Source of the DNA: Bradyrhizobium sp.
Lineage (GTDB): Bacteria; Pseudomonadota; Alphaproteobacteria; Rhizobiales; Xanthobacteraceae
DNA length: 63,316 nucleotides
Direction of reading: 5' to 3'
NCBI GenBank assembly: GCA_030681365.1
Contig: JAUXWH010000053.1
Coordinates: 1 to 63,316 of the forward strand
Part shown: positions 1 to 7,985 of the stretch, one piece after another
Layout of the letters: each line of letters starts with the position of its first letter
Position numbering within the stretch: the stretch's first letter is position 1
Made by a program: the position numbers and the translations under genes
Notes under the pieces: model-generated
Databases searched by the model: none
What the model was told of the DNA's origin: nothing
Seen by the model: only the letters and a program-made list of their open reading frames with translations

Positions 1-100
1 CGGCGAATCCTTCGCCATATGCCACTGGGAATCTCGGTCCTGGGAAGGCGACGAAGGGTAACGACCCGCGAGCCAGGAGACCTGCCGTCAGCCGTGGTCA
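1..100 (+). promoter_or_regulatory. Cobalamin (B12) riboswitch, 5' end cut by window
   Basis: The leader of the TonB receptor carries conserved cobalamin riboswitch blocks: GCCACTG near 21-27, a GGGAAGG block near 45-51, and the B12 box AGCCAGGAGACCTGCC at 71-86. It ends about 115 bases before the receptor start. By family knowledge it binds adenosylcobalamin or a related cobamide and lowers expression when B12 is plentiful. The 5' part lies outside the window, so P1 cannot be closed here. The exact 3' boundary is approximate. Confidence 0.88.
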
Positions 101-215
101 CACGCGAAGATGTCGGTCGGGGAGTACAGACATTAGCTTCACCAGAGGTGCGCGAGCACCATGGTGGGACTTGGTTCGCTGTGACGTGCCACTGACGTCA
201 TACCGAGGTTGAACC

Positions 216-2456
216 ATGTCTGCCATCTTCGCCACAGCCGCACAGCGGCGTCGCACCTGTCTGCTTGCCTCCACTTTTCTCGCTCCTGTCCTGTGTTTCG
301 GCGTTTCTGCTGCGCGCGCGCAGCAAATCGCCCAGGCGCTGCCGCCAATCGAAATCAACTCACCCGACGAAAACCGCACCCGTGCAAAACCTGCCACTGA
401 TCAGGGACCGGGTTCGCGCCGCGTGGCGCCGGCGCCAACCACCCGGCCGAACGCGGCGCCATCAGGCGGCGCGGCCGCAACCAATACGACCGCGGTCCGG
501 CAGTTCAGCGGCATCGTCGGCGCCTCGGCGTCGGTGATCACGTCGGAGGATATCGCCCGCTCTCCGGCGCAAACCGTGCAGGAAATCATCGCGCAGACCC
601 CCGGCGTGCAACTGACCAGCCTGTATGGCGGCGTCAACGGCGTGAAGACCAGCGTCGACCTCAGGGGATTCGGCGCCTTTGCGACCTCCAACAGCCTGGT
701 GCTGATCAACGGCCGCAGGCTCAACGACATCGATATGGCCGGGGTCGACTTCTCGACCATTCCGCGCGATTCGATCGAGCGCATCGAGATCACCCGCGGC
801 AACAGCGGCGCGGTGCTGTACGGCGACAATGCGGTCGGCGGCGTCATCAACATCGTCCTGAAGAACGGCGGCGGCGGTCCGCCGGTCGCGATCCGCGCCG
901 AGGCCGGCGTCGGCTCGTTCAATGCGCGCATGGCCTCGGCCTCGGCCGCGACCAATTTCGGCCCGTGGTCGGCCTCGTTCTACGGCAACGCCATCAAGTC
1001 GGACGGCTACCGCGTCAACAACGCGCTCGACCAGCGCAACGGCGCCGGCAATCTCAATTACACCACGCCCGGCCTCACCGCGTTCCTGACCCTGTCCGGC
1101 GACGATCAGAAGCTGGGCTTTCCGGGCGGCCGCTTCGTCGATCCATCCATCGGGCTCGACGAACTCGCCACCAACCGGCGAGGCACCGGCACGCCGTTCG
1201 ACTACGGCAACCAGCAGGGCGCCAGCGCCACCGCCGGCTTCACCAGGACCTTGATCAACGGCGTCGATCTGATCGTCGACGGCGGCGTGCGCGACAAGAA
1301 GCAGCAACTGGGATTCTTCGGCACCAATCCGGGCTCCAGTTTCGCTTCCACCTATGTCGATGCGGATTTGCTGACCTGGTCGATAACTCCCAGATTGAGT
1401 GTCAAAAGCCTGATCCTGGGAATGCCCTCGTCGATTCTGACCGGCATCGATTATTACGATGCGACCTTCCACCAGGATCGCGGCGCATTCAAAGGCCTCG
1501 CACCGTTCCACAGGTACGACCTCTCGCAGCAGACGGTCGCCGGCTACTGGCAGCACACCGTCGGCCTGCTGCCGACGACGGATTTCTCCTACGGCGCCCG
1601 CCTTCAGAATACCCGCCTCGGCGCGCGCGACCGTTTCGATCCCAACGCGCCGTTCGCCTTCGGCATTGCGAACCTCCCACTCGATTCCAGCGAGACCCAA
1701 TACGCGCTGCATATCGGCGCCGAGCATCGCTTCAATAACGTGTTCTCGGTATTCGGCCGCGCCGCCCGCGCGTTCCGCACCCCGAATGTCGACGAGCGTG
1801 TGTCCTCGGGCCCCTCCTTCGATGAATTCTTCAATCCCATCCCCGGCAACTTCAGCCTGAAGACCCAGACCTCGCACGACATCGAGGGCGGCTTTCGCAT
1901 CAAGTCGGGCGGGTTCCAGATGCAATCCAGCATCTACGGCATGGATCTAGAAAACGAGATCCATTTCATTCCCGCGCTGTTCTTCAACGTCAACCTCGGT
2001 CCGACCCGACGTTACGGCGCGGAGACCAGCGCCTCGCTGCGCCTCAGCGACAGCGTGACGCTGCGTGGCGGCGCGGCCTATACAAGCGCGGTGTTTCGCG
2101 AGGGCGCCTTCGCCGGCATGGACGTTCCGCTGGTGTCGCGCTACACCGCCACCGGTGGCGTCAGCTGGAACATCTGGCAAAAGTATCTCGTCGCCGACGC
2201 CACGGTGCGGGCCTGGAACGAGCGCTTCATGGACAACGACCAGGCCAATACCCAGCGCCGGATTCCGGCCAGCGCCACGGTCGATTTCAAGCTGAGCGGC
2301 GAGTACCAGCACTTCTTCTGGTCGCTCTCCGTGAACAACCTGCTCAACGCGCTGTATTACGACTATGCGGTTGCCAGCAGCTTTACCCCCGGCCGCTTCA
2401 GCGCCTATCCGCTGCCGGGCCGGACCTGGATGGTGAAGGCCGGCGCGACGTTCTGA
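216..2456 (+). CDS. TonB-dependent outer-membrane receptor, probably for cobalamin
   Basis: This is a 746-residue TonB-dependent receptor that should import a large ligand through the outer membrane using TonB energy. An N-terminal signal peptide ends near AARAQQ (about residue 35), and a possible TonB box (PPIEINSP) follows near residue 45. The plug spans about 95-210, with the typical LRGFG, VLINGRRL and VLYGDNAVGGVINIV segments. A 22-strand-type barrel follows and ends in a terminal Phe, as expected of an outer-membrane protein. The start at 216 has GAGG about eight bases upstream. The cobalamin riboswitch in the leader makes a corrinoid the likely ligand, so a BtuB-like role is inferred. 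The protein is longer than E. coli BtuB (about 614), so the ligand is not proven by sequence alone. Confidence 0.9.
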   Translation: MSAIFATAAQRRRTCLLASTFLAPVLCFGVSAARAQQIAQALPPIEINSPDENRTRAKPATDQGPGSRRVAPAPTTRPNAAPSGGAAATNTTAVRQFSGIVGASASVITSEDIARSPAQTVQEIIAQTPGVQLTSLYGGVNGVKTSVDLRGFGAFATSNSLVLINGRRLNDIDMAGVDFSTIPRDSIERIEITRGNSGAVLYGDNAVGGVINIVLKNGGGGPPVAIRAEAGVGSFNARMASASAATNFGPWSASFYGNAIKSDGYRVNNALDQRNGAGNLNYTTPGLTAFLTLSGDDQKLGFPGGRFVDPSIGLDELATNRRGTGTPFDYGNQQGASATAGFTRTLINGVDLIVDGGVRDKKQQLGFFGTNPGSSFASTYVDADLLTWSITPRLSVKSLILGMPSSILTGIDYYDATFHQDRGAFKGLAPFHRYDLSQQTVAGYWQHTVGLLPTTDFSYGARLQNTRLGARDRFDPNAPFAFGIANLPLDSSETQYALHIGAEHRFNNVFSVFGRAARAFRTPNVDERVSSGPSFDEFFNPIPGNFSLKTQTSHDIEGGFRIKSGGFQMQSSIYGMDLENEIHFIPALFFNVNLGPTRRYGAETSASLRLSDSVTLRGGAAYTSAVFREGAFAGMDVPLVSRYTATGGVSWNIWQKYLVADATVRAWNERFMDNDQANTQRRIPASATVDFKLSGEYQHFFWSLSVNNLLNALYYDYAVASSFTPGRFSAYPLPGRTWMVKAGATF

Positions 2457-2464
2457 GCCGTCCC

Positions 2465-2603
2465 TCCTTCTCCCCGCTTGCGGGGAGAAGGTCGGGATGA
2501 GGGGGGAGCCTCCGCGAAGCTGGGTGCCAATTGAGACCTGTACCCCCTCACCCGGATCGCATCTGCGATGCGATCCGACCTCTCCCCGCAAGCGGGGCGA
2601 GGT
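2465..2603. repeat. Compound palindromic repeat (CCTCTCCCC family)
   Basis: Three hairpins lie in a row. One is CCTTCTCCCC...GGGGAGAAGG at 2466-2491. The second is a 10-bp stem of GGATCGCATC/GATGCGATCC. The last is a CCTCTCCCCGC...GCGGGGCGAGG unit ending near 2603. The first and last units are near-complements of each other, so the whole can also pair end to end. It may also terminate the receptor transcript. Related elements occur at 8982, 16791, 40595 and 54905. Confidence 0.75.
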
Positions 2604-2634
2604 AAGAGCACCGGCTTGTCCTGACCGAACCAGA

Positions 2635-2670
2635 CGATATCCTCCCGGCCCGAATGCCGGGAGGATATCG
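2635..2670 (+). promoter_or_regulatory. Perfect 15-bp hairpin hiding a ribosome-binding site
   Basis: The arms 2635-2649 (CGATATCCTCCCGGC) and 2656-2670 are exact reverse complements separated by a six-base loop (2650-2655). The right arm contains the GGGAGG Shine-Dalgarno sequence of the next gene, whose ATG is at 2675. If folded, the stem would block ribosome entry. It could instead act as a terminator for the receptor, but no T-tract follows. Confidence 0.7.
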
Positions 2671-2674
2671 AACG

Positions 2675-3676
2675 ATGAAGGCTGCGACGATCGATCTGCT
2701 GCACCGGGCGATCGCCGATCCCGCCACCCAATGGAGCCTCGGCACCTTCGGCGCCATCGCCGAGTTCTCGCGCGATCCCGCTGAGGCGGTGGCGCTGGGG
2801 CAATCCGAAGACGCCGTTTCGGCGGTCACGGCGCGCGGCGGCATCGCCATCCGACGCCATCCGCGCCACCGTGCGCTGGCGTCCGAAAGCATCACCAGAT
2901 CAGGCTGGAACCAGCGCATCGCGCTGTGCCTGTCCGAGACCGACGGCGCGATGGGGCGGCGGACCGGATTGACCGAACTCGGCGCGGACACCGACGCGCT
3001 GCGTGCGGGCGATCGCGATGCGACCCTGTTCGATCTTGGCCTCGGCGCGCCGCACGCGGATTTCTGTGTGCGCATCGCTCATCGCGACACGGCCGCGCAA
3101 TTGCGCCAATACGCCGGCCGGCCGGTGTTCGAGCCCGGCAATCCCGCGATGGGGCTGATCCTGGCAGCCAATCCGCATCGCGTCTTCATCAGCCGGCTCG
3201 GCCGGATCGAGGTCTATCAACCAATCCCGCCGGCCTCCGGGAAGAGCCCCGAAGGGCCGCACACCCATGTCCTGCCCAGACTGCTGAAGAACGGCCGCAC
3301 GCATCCTGCGACCGAGCCGATCCCCGAGGGCTGGGTTCCCTGCGCGCACCTTTATCCGCCACATCCGGCGCGTGACGGATCGGGCGAGGCCCGCGCGTTC
3401 GACGCGGCGCGCCATGCTTCCTTTCAATCTGTCATCGAGCGGTTCGGAAGCCCTGAAAACCTCGCCATCAAGCGGCGCGTCAGGGCTGCCATCCTGGCGG
3501 AACAGCCGCCGGCGGCGGTGGCTGAGGATCGCCACGGCCGCGCCACTATCCGGATCGCGTTGCGGCAGCTGAAGGCCGCCGGACATGTCTCACCGGTATT
3601 GCAGTCATGGCTCCGGGAGTTCGATCCGGTAGGCCTCGAAAGCGATGCCGACGAGGCCGACCTTCACCACAATTGA
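2675..3676 (+). CDS. Uncharacterised protein downstream of the B12 receptor (DUF6925-like)
   Basis: This 333-residue soluble protein has no signal peptide or membrane segment. I believe it resembles a conserved Bradyrhizobium family labelled DUF6925, but that name is from memory and the function is unknown. The N-terminal part is acidic and the C-terminal 80 residues are rich in Arg and Ala. The ATG at 2675 (MKAATIDLL) is preferred over the in-frame ATG at 2654, because the latter lies in a hairpin loop while GGGAGG sits seven bases before 2675. It follows the riboswitch-controlled receptor by 218 bp on the same strand, so co-regulation by cobalamin is possible, although repeats separate the two. 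Confidence 0.75.
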   Translation: MKAATIDLLHRAIADPATQWSLGTFGAIAEFSRDPAEAVALGQSEDAVSAVTARGGIAIRRHPRHRALASESITRSGWNQRIALCLSETDGAMGRRTGLTELGADTDALRAGDRDATLFDLGLGAPHADFCVRIAHRDTAAQLRQYAGRPVFEPGNPAMGLILAANPHRVFISRLGRIEVYQPIPPASGKSPEGPHTHVLPRLLKNGRTHPATEPIPEGWVPCAHLYPPHPARDGSGEARAFDAARHASFQSVIERFGSPENLAIKRRVRAAILAEQPPAAVAEDRHGRATIRIALRQLKAAGHVSPVLQSWLREFDPVGLESDADEADLHHN

Positions 3677-3809
3677 CGATTTGACCCGAAAAGCCGCGCT
3701 TTTGCCGCGATATCCGGCCTAAAATTGCCCGCTGGCGATATGATGCATGGTAAGAAGGGCTTGAAGGACGCCGCACCATGATGCGCGCCATGAATTTCGA
3801 GGCACAAGA

Positions 3810-4043
3810 ATGGATGACGAACCGAAAACCCCGGCTGAATTGAAGGAGATCCGGCTGAACCGTCGGGCCGCCCAGGATGCCGAAGGCATCAAGGCGATGG
3901 CCGATATCGCGGCTGCCGACATCGCGATCCGAAAGCGGACGGCCACCCTGCGCGAGGAACGATTGGCGCGGGAAGCCGCCGACCGCGAAAAGCCGCCGGA
4001 GCCCAAGGCGAAGGCCAAACCCAAGAAAAAGAAGACGACCTGA
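3810..4043 (+). CDS. Small charged hypothetical protein
   Basis: A 77-residue protein of unknown function. It is rich in Ala, Lys, Glu and Arg, predicted to be largely helical, and ends in a lysine-proline tail (PKAKAKPKKKKTT). There is no signal peptide and no recognisable domain. The next gene begins at the base directly after its stop codon, so the two are probably translated as a pair. The start at 3810 follows a GAGGCACAAG stretch. The basic tail could bind nucleic acid, but that is a guess from composition only. Confidence 0.6.
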   Translation: MDDEPKTPAELKEIRLNRRAAQDAEGIKAMADIAAADIAIRKRTATLREERLAREAADREKPPEPKAKAKPKKKKTT

Positions 4044-4334
4044 ATGTCAAAAGAAGATCGCGACCGCGCCGATGCGCGTTTCAACAAGACCGCGCGGGCG
4101 GCGAACGACGCCAAGGTCGTGAAATCCGATCGCGACGTGACGACCAAGGCCGTGCTCGACAACATGGCCAGACTGAAAGCCTTGCGGCTCGCGCGCGAAG
4201 CCACCGCACCGCCCGCGGCGGTGAAGAAGCCGCGCGGCAAGTCGTCGACGTCGTCAGCGAAGAAGACCGAGGAAAAGGGCCAGGTCCTGGCGGATTGGCT
4301 GGCGGGGCGGCAGAGCGGCGGCCACCGGACCTAG
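4044..4334 (+). CDS. Small basic hypothetical protein
   Basis: A 96-residue protein that starts immediately after the stop of the preceding small gene. It has a charged, likely helical N-terminal half (DRADARFNKTARAANDAKVV) and a Lys/Ser/Thr-rich linker near residues 64-80. Its composition resembles the upstream neighbour (Ala/Lys/Arg heptad-like helices), which may reflect duplication or a shared partner. No domain is recognised. A repeat-rich stretch begins about 50 bp downstream. Confidence 0.6.
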   Translation: MSKEDRDRADARFNKTARAANDAKVVKSDRDVTTKAVLDNMARLKALRLAREATAPPAAVKKPRGKSSTSSAKKTEEKGQVLADWLAGRQSGGHRT

Positions 4335-4386
4335 AGGGTATTGCAAGAACGTCGTTGCGAGCCAGCGGCGCCTCATTACAAAAGGT

Positions 4387-4527
4387 GTCATCGCCCGGCC
4401 ATAGCCGTCCGAAGGACGGCGTCGCTTCCGCTCGCCTTTGGACCGGGCGACCCAGTGCGCCGCGGCCTCTCGGTTTATCTCAAGCGTCTCTGGAATACTG
4501 GGTCCCCCGCTTTCGCGGAGGACGACA
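4387..4527. repeat. Intergenic palindromic repeats (GTCATCGCCCGG and GGACGAC types)
   Basis: The stretch opens with GTCATCGCCCGG and carries the matching CCGGGCGA at 4443-4450. Enclosed is a perfect hairpin GCCGTCC-GAA-GGACGGC at 4404-4420. A second unit follows (4489-4527) with CCCCGC-TTTC-GCGG and GGACGAC. The first unit shares its ends with the hairpin at 46310-46342, and the second shares GGACGAC with 35751-35777. Confidence 0.6.
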
Positions 4528-4536
4528 ACCTGGGCG

Positions 4537-4779
4537 TTACACCGGCGCCGGCCACTCGATCATCGAGCGGGTCTTGGTCGCGGCGTCATACACCTGCACC
4601 TGAAGCATCTGGTACTGATTCTTCAACGCCATGCCCGCCTCTTCGGCGGCTTCGACGGTGGCGTGGTGCGACTTGAAGTGACCGTCCACCACCAGCGAGT
4701 AACCCTCGGTCGGCGCTTTGTCGGCGCGAATGATTTTGCGCGGCTGCTGTTCTTCGGCTTCGATCTTCGGCTTTTTCAT
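4537..4779 (-). CDS. Small conserved-looking hypothetical protein
   Basis: An 80-residue soluble protein with an acidic/basic N-terminus (MKKPKIEAEEQQPRK) and a compact central segment that reads like a folded domain (EGYSLVVDGHFKSHHATVEA). It ends with a hydrophobic/aromatic tail (SMIEWPAPV). It has no signal peptide and I cannot assign a function. The amino-acid balance is more protein-like than the overlapping frames, which supports this strand. It converges on the preceding small genes across a palindromic repeat that may serve as a shared terminator. Confidence 0.6.
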   Translation of the reverse strand: MKKPKIEAEEQQPRKIIRADKAPTEGYSLVVDGHFKSHHATVEAAEEAGMALKNQYQMLQVQVYDAATKTRSMIEWPAPV

Positions 4780-5025
4780 CTGGACTCCAGATCATGATCC
4801 GACAGGATCATGATTTCATATTTCGTGGCTCGAGCAGGATCTCCGGGCAAACGCTCCGGACATGCTCGGGTTGCGCCTCCCTTTACACCGAACGTCGGAA
4901 AAAGGCAGGAAAGATTGTCCAACTGCGGCTAATATACCCATCAAACGCGGTTAGATTGAGGTCGATCCGCAGGACCACCGGGTGATCCGGCCCAGGGCCG
5001 ATTCACCCGATCAAGAGGGATCACA

Positions 5026-5181
5026 ATGGGCGGAACCGGCAAGAAGAGCGAGCCTCCAAACAAGGACGACGGCAAACCGAAACCGCCGCCGCCGCGACCG
5101 GCCGAGGACGACGACTACGAGGATGGCGACATCGCCACGCCGAAGCGCGACCGCCATGGCAATGACGACGAGCCGCTGTAG
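5026..5181 (+). CDS. Very small acidic/proline-rich hypothetical protein
   Basis: A 51-residue open frame starting MGGTGKKSEPPNKDDGK, with a poly-proline stretch (KPKPPPPRPAEDDD) and an acidic centre. AAGAGGGA at 5013-5020 is a strong Shine-Dalgarno sequence five bases before the ATG. The composition suggests an intrinsically disordered protein. Function is unknown. It ends nine bases before the stop of the convergent ATP-grasp gene. Confidence 0.6.
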   Translation: MGGTGKKSEPPNKDDGKPKPPPPRPAEDDDYEDGDIATPKRDRHGNDDEPL

Positions 5182-5190
5182 AACCGCGCG

Positions 5191-6447
5191 CTAGCCGAAC
5201 TCCTCGCTCGCGATCCGCCGGATGCTGGCGATGTCGAGCAGATGTTCGCCCCAGCCGCCTCGCGCCAGAGCGACGCCACGTCCCGGCGCGGCCAGCAGCA
5301 CCAGGGCAATCATCGCAATCGGCACCGCGCTGATCCGATCCAGCCGAACCGGCGTCAGTTCCTCGGCGCTGCCGGCGTAGGGTCCGCCGCCGGTCGCCAG
5401 ACGCCAGCACTCCCTGATCAGATCGCGCCGCCTGCCGCCGCGCGCCGCGCACCCCAGCAGCGCCTGCATCGCAAGATGTGTCCGCACCCCCGCTCGGCTT
5501 TCCGGCGGCGCAGCGGGCGCCTCGCCGAGCGACACCCGAAGCAGCAGCCCGACCAGATCGAGCCCGGCGAGATACGCGCTCATCGGTTCGACCAGCCGCG
5601 GATTGCAGTCGATCAGCAGCGGCGCGGTACCATCCCCGGGCACGATGCAATCGACCGACAGCGCCCCGTGCCAGCCGAGTTCTCGTCCGATGCGCGCGAC
5701 TTGGGCGCGCAGCTGCGGCCTTGCCACGCTCTGCTTGATCGCCTCGCCGCCGCCGGCACCGGCGGCGATCTGCCGATAGGCATGAAAGCCGAGCATTTCG
5801 CCGCGGCAGAATACGGCCTGCGCCTTCTCGATCGCGCCCGGGACGAATTCCTGCACCAGCACGTCATCGGCGAAGGCGCCGTCGACGTGCAGCTCCTGCA
5901 GCGCGAATTCGAGGTCGCGTTGATCGCGCACAAGCCAGATGCCGCGGCTGGCGGTGCCCACGGATTTCTTGACCACCGCGGGAAACCGGATCGCACCGCG
6001 AAGTTCGCCTTCGGATTTGACGATCTTTGTCGGTGGCTGCGGCAAATCCAGTTGGTCGAGCAGCCGGCTGAACCCGGCCTTGCTGTGCGCGGCGCGGTAA
6101 GTTTCAAAATTCGGCAGCGCCAGCCCGACACGGGCGTCAAGCCGCTCCCGCACCCGCGCGAACAGAAGGCCCTGCTCGTGGGTCGGCAACAGCACGTCAT
6201 ATCGGCCCGTGGCCAGCAGCCGCTCGACGAGGGCAAGGAAGCCGGCGGGATCGTCCTGCAGCCCCGGGCAGCGATGAAATTTCCGCACGAAACGCGAGAA
6301 CCGTACCAGACAGAACGGCGCGGGATCGCAGACCTCGACGTGGTGGCCCGACAACCCGAGAATCGTGATCGCTTCCCGCGCGGACGTGCTGTTGCCCTCG
6401 GGAACCAGCACCCGGAGCGGTCTTGAGACATGCGCGGAATCGGCCAT
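5191..6447 (-). CDS. ATP-grasp domain protein of unknown substrate
   Basis: A 418-residue protein with an ATP-grasp ligase layout. There is a Rossmann-like N-terminal domain (about 1-115, RVLVPEGNSTSAREAITILG), then the ATP-binding part (FPAVVKKSVGTASRGIWLV near 165-185 and VLVQEFVPG near 210) and a metal-binding segment, LLIDCNPRLVEP, near 285. The family joins a carboxylate to an amine or thiol through an acyl-phosphate. The substrate cannot be read from the sequence. The C-terminal 110 residues contain a hydrophobic stretch (IAMIALVLLAAPG). It is transcribed divergently from an MFS permease, and such pairs sometimes make and export a small peptide-like compound, which is only a suggestion here. 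Confidence 0.82.
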   Translation of the reverse strand: MADSAHVSRPLRVLVPEGNSTSAREAITILGLSGHHVEVCDPAPFCLVRFSRFVRKFHRCPGLQDDPAGFLALVERLLATGRYDVLLPTHEQGLLFARVRERLDARVGLALPNFETYRAAHSKAGFSRLLDQLDLPQPPTKIVKSEGELRGAIRFPAVVKKSVGTASRGIWLVRDQRDLEFALQELHVDGAFADDVLVQEFVPGAIEKAQAVFCRGEMLGFHAYRQIAAGAGGGEAIKQSVARPQLRAQVARIGRELGWHGALSVDCIVPGDGTAPLLIDCNPRLVEPMSAYLAGLDLVGLLLRVSLGEAPAAPPESRAGVRTHLAMQALLGCAARGGRRRDLIRECWRLATGGGPYAGSAEELTPVRLDRISAVPIAMIALVLLAAPGRGVALARGGWGEHLLDIASIRRIASEEFG

Positions 6448-6613
6448 GCCGGATCATTCCCGTTGGCAGCATCTTTGTCTCGTCGAAATTCGCGCTCCAG
6501 GCGCGGTCCGTCAGGGGCTGCCATGCAGCGGCATTCATGGACAAATAACCGCCAGCCGGTATTTTGGCGCGCCTTGCCGGGCCGCACCTCAACGGGGTTT
6601 TTTGAGCTCAGAA

Positions 6614-7825
6614 ATGGTCGACGTTCTCGCCGCGCCGCAACACGCCAAGACGGATACCTCGCTGCGCACGCTGGCGGCGATTTCGCTTGCCCATTGGGTC
6701 AGCCATTTCCATCTGTTCGTGCTGCCGATGCTGTTCCCGTTCCTGAAGGAACAACTCGGCGTCGGCTATATCGAGCTCGGCCTTGCGATCACCGTGCTCG
6801 GCATCGTCTCCGGCCTGACGCAAGCGCCGATCGGCTATCTCGCCGACCATATCGGCGCCCGCAAGGTGCTGCTGATGGGGCTGACGCTCGGCGGCTTCGC
6901 GCTGGTCATGCTCGGCCTCAATTTGAGCTATCCCTGGCTGCTGGTCTGTGCCGGACTGCTGGGGCTCGCCAACAGCGTCTATCATCCTGCCAACTACGCG
7001 ATCCTGTCGGCGCATATGGACGAGGCGCGGATGGGCCGCGCGTTTTCGATCCACACTTTTTCCGGCTTCCTCGGCGGCGCGGTGGCGCCTGCCATCATGG
7101 CGGCACTGGTGGCGACGGTCGGGGGGCTCGGCGCCCTGATCGCGGCCGGTGCCGTGGGGCTGCTGGTGGCGCTGGTGCTGGTCGCGGTCGGCATTCCCGA
7201 CGCCAGCGCCGCCGACCGCAAGGTCGACGGCGTGCAGGCGCCGAAGCAGAGCGTCGTCACGCCGGCCCTCATCGTGCTGACGGTGTTCTTCATGCTGCTC
7301 GGCCTGTCCAACGCCGGCATCGGCAATTTCGGCGTCGTCGCGCTGATGACCGGCTACGGCGCGTCCTTCTCGTCGGCCAATCTGGCGCTGACCGCCTTTC
7401 TCGCCGCCGGCGCCATCGGCGTGCTGGCCGGCGGCTCTCTCGCCGACCGCACCAAGCGCCACGGACGGCTCGCCGCGGCCTGCTTCGCCATCAATGCGGT
7501 CATCGTGCTGATCATTGCGACAACAGCGCTGCCGCCGCTGCTGCTGACGGCGATGATGGCGATGGCCGGATTTCTCGGCGGCGTGATCGCGCCGTCGCGC
7601 GACATGCTGGTGCGCAACGCTGCACCGCCGGGCGCGGCCGGCCGCGCCTTCGGCATCGTCTCCACCGGCTTCAACCTCTCCGGCATCTTCGGCCCGCTGC
7701 TGTACGGCTGGATCATGGACCAGAGCATGCCGCACTGGGTGTTCGGCGCCTCCGTCGTGTTCATGAGCCTGACCGTGCTGCTGGCGCTGGTCACCGACCG
7801 CAAGCCCGGGGTCCGCTCCGCCTGA
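6614..7825 (+). CDS. MFS transporter
   Basis: A 403-residue inner-membrane permease of the major facilitator superfamily with about twelve hydrophobic segments. The loop 2-3 motif is visible as GYLADHIGARKVLLMG and again in the second half as GSLADRTKRHGRL. The in-frame region upstream of 6614 lacks membrane features, so the ATG of MVDVLAAPQ is the likely start. The substrate is unknown. It faces away from the ATP-grasp gene across about 165 bp, so a shared regulatory region is possible. It could export a product of that enzyme or be unrelated. Confidence 0.88.
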   Translation: MVDVLAAPQHAKTDTSLRTLAAISLAHWVSHFHLFVLPMLFPFLKEQLGVGYIELGLAITVLGIVSGLTQAPIGYLADHIGARKVLLMGLTLGGFALVMLGLNLSYPWLLVCAGLLGLANSVYHPANYAILSAHMDEARMGRAFSIHTFSGFLGGAVAPAIMAALVATVGGLGALIAAGAVGLLVALVLVAVGIPDASAADRKVDGVQAPKQSVVTPALIVLTVFFMLLGLSNAGIGNFGVVALMTGYGASFSSANLALTAFLAAGAIGVLAGGSLADRTKRHGRLAAACFAINAVIVLIIATTALPPLLLTAMMAMAGFLGGVIAPSRDMLVRNAAPPGAAGRAFGIVSTGFNLSGIFGPLLYGWIMDQSMPHWVFGASVVFMSLTVLLALVTDRKPGVRSA

Positions 7826-7985
7826 TGCATTACCCTTCGGCACCTGCGGGCAGCGCCTCTACCAAAATCTCGAAAACAACCCCATGCAAAGTAGAATGCC
7901 GGGGCTCGGGGAAGACGTTCCAGGTACGATAATACTTCTTCTTATCGGGAAAGGTGAAATGAGCGAGGCGCGAACACGCGGCTCG

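Noticed and set aside
2465..2603. CRISPR array at the palindromic repeats
   Set aside because: The units are inverted, not direct, repeats; they lack constant spacing and no cas genes are present.
7826..7985. Small gene or RNA between the first MFS gene and the aldolase gene
   Set aside because: No frame with a start signal or clear structure was found in 160 bp.
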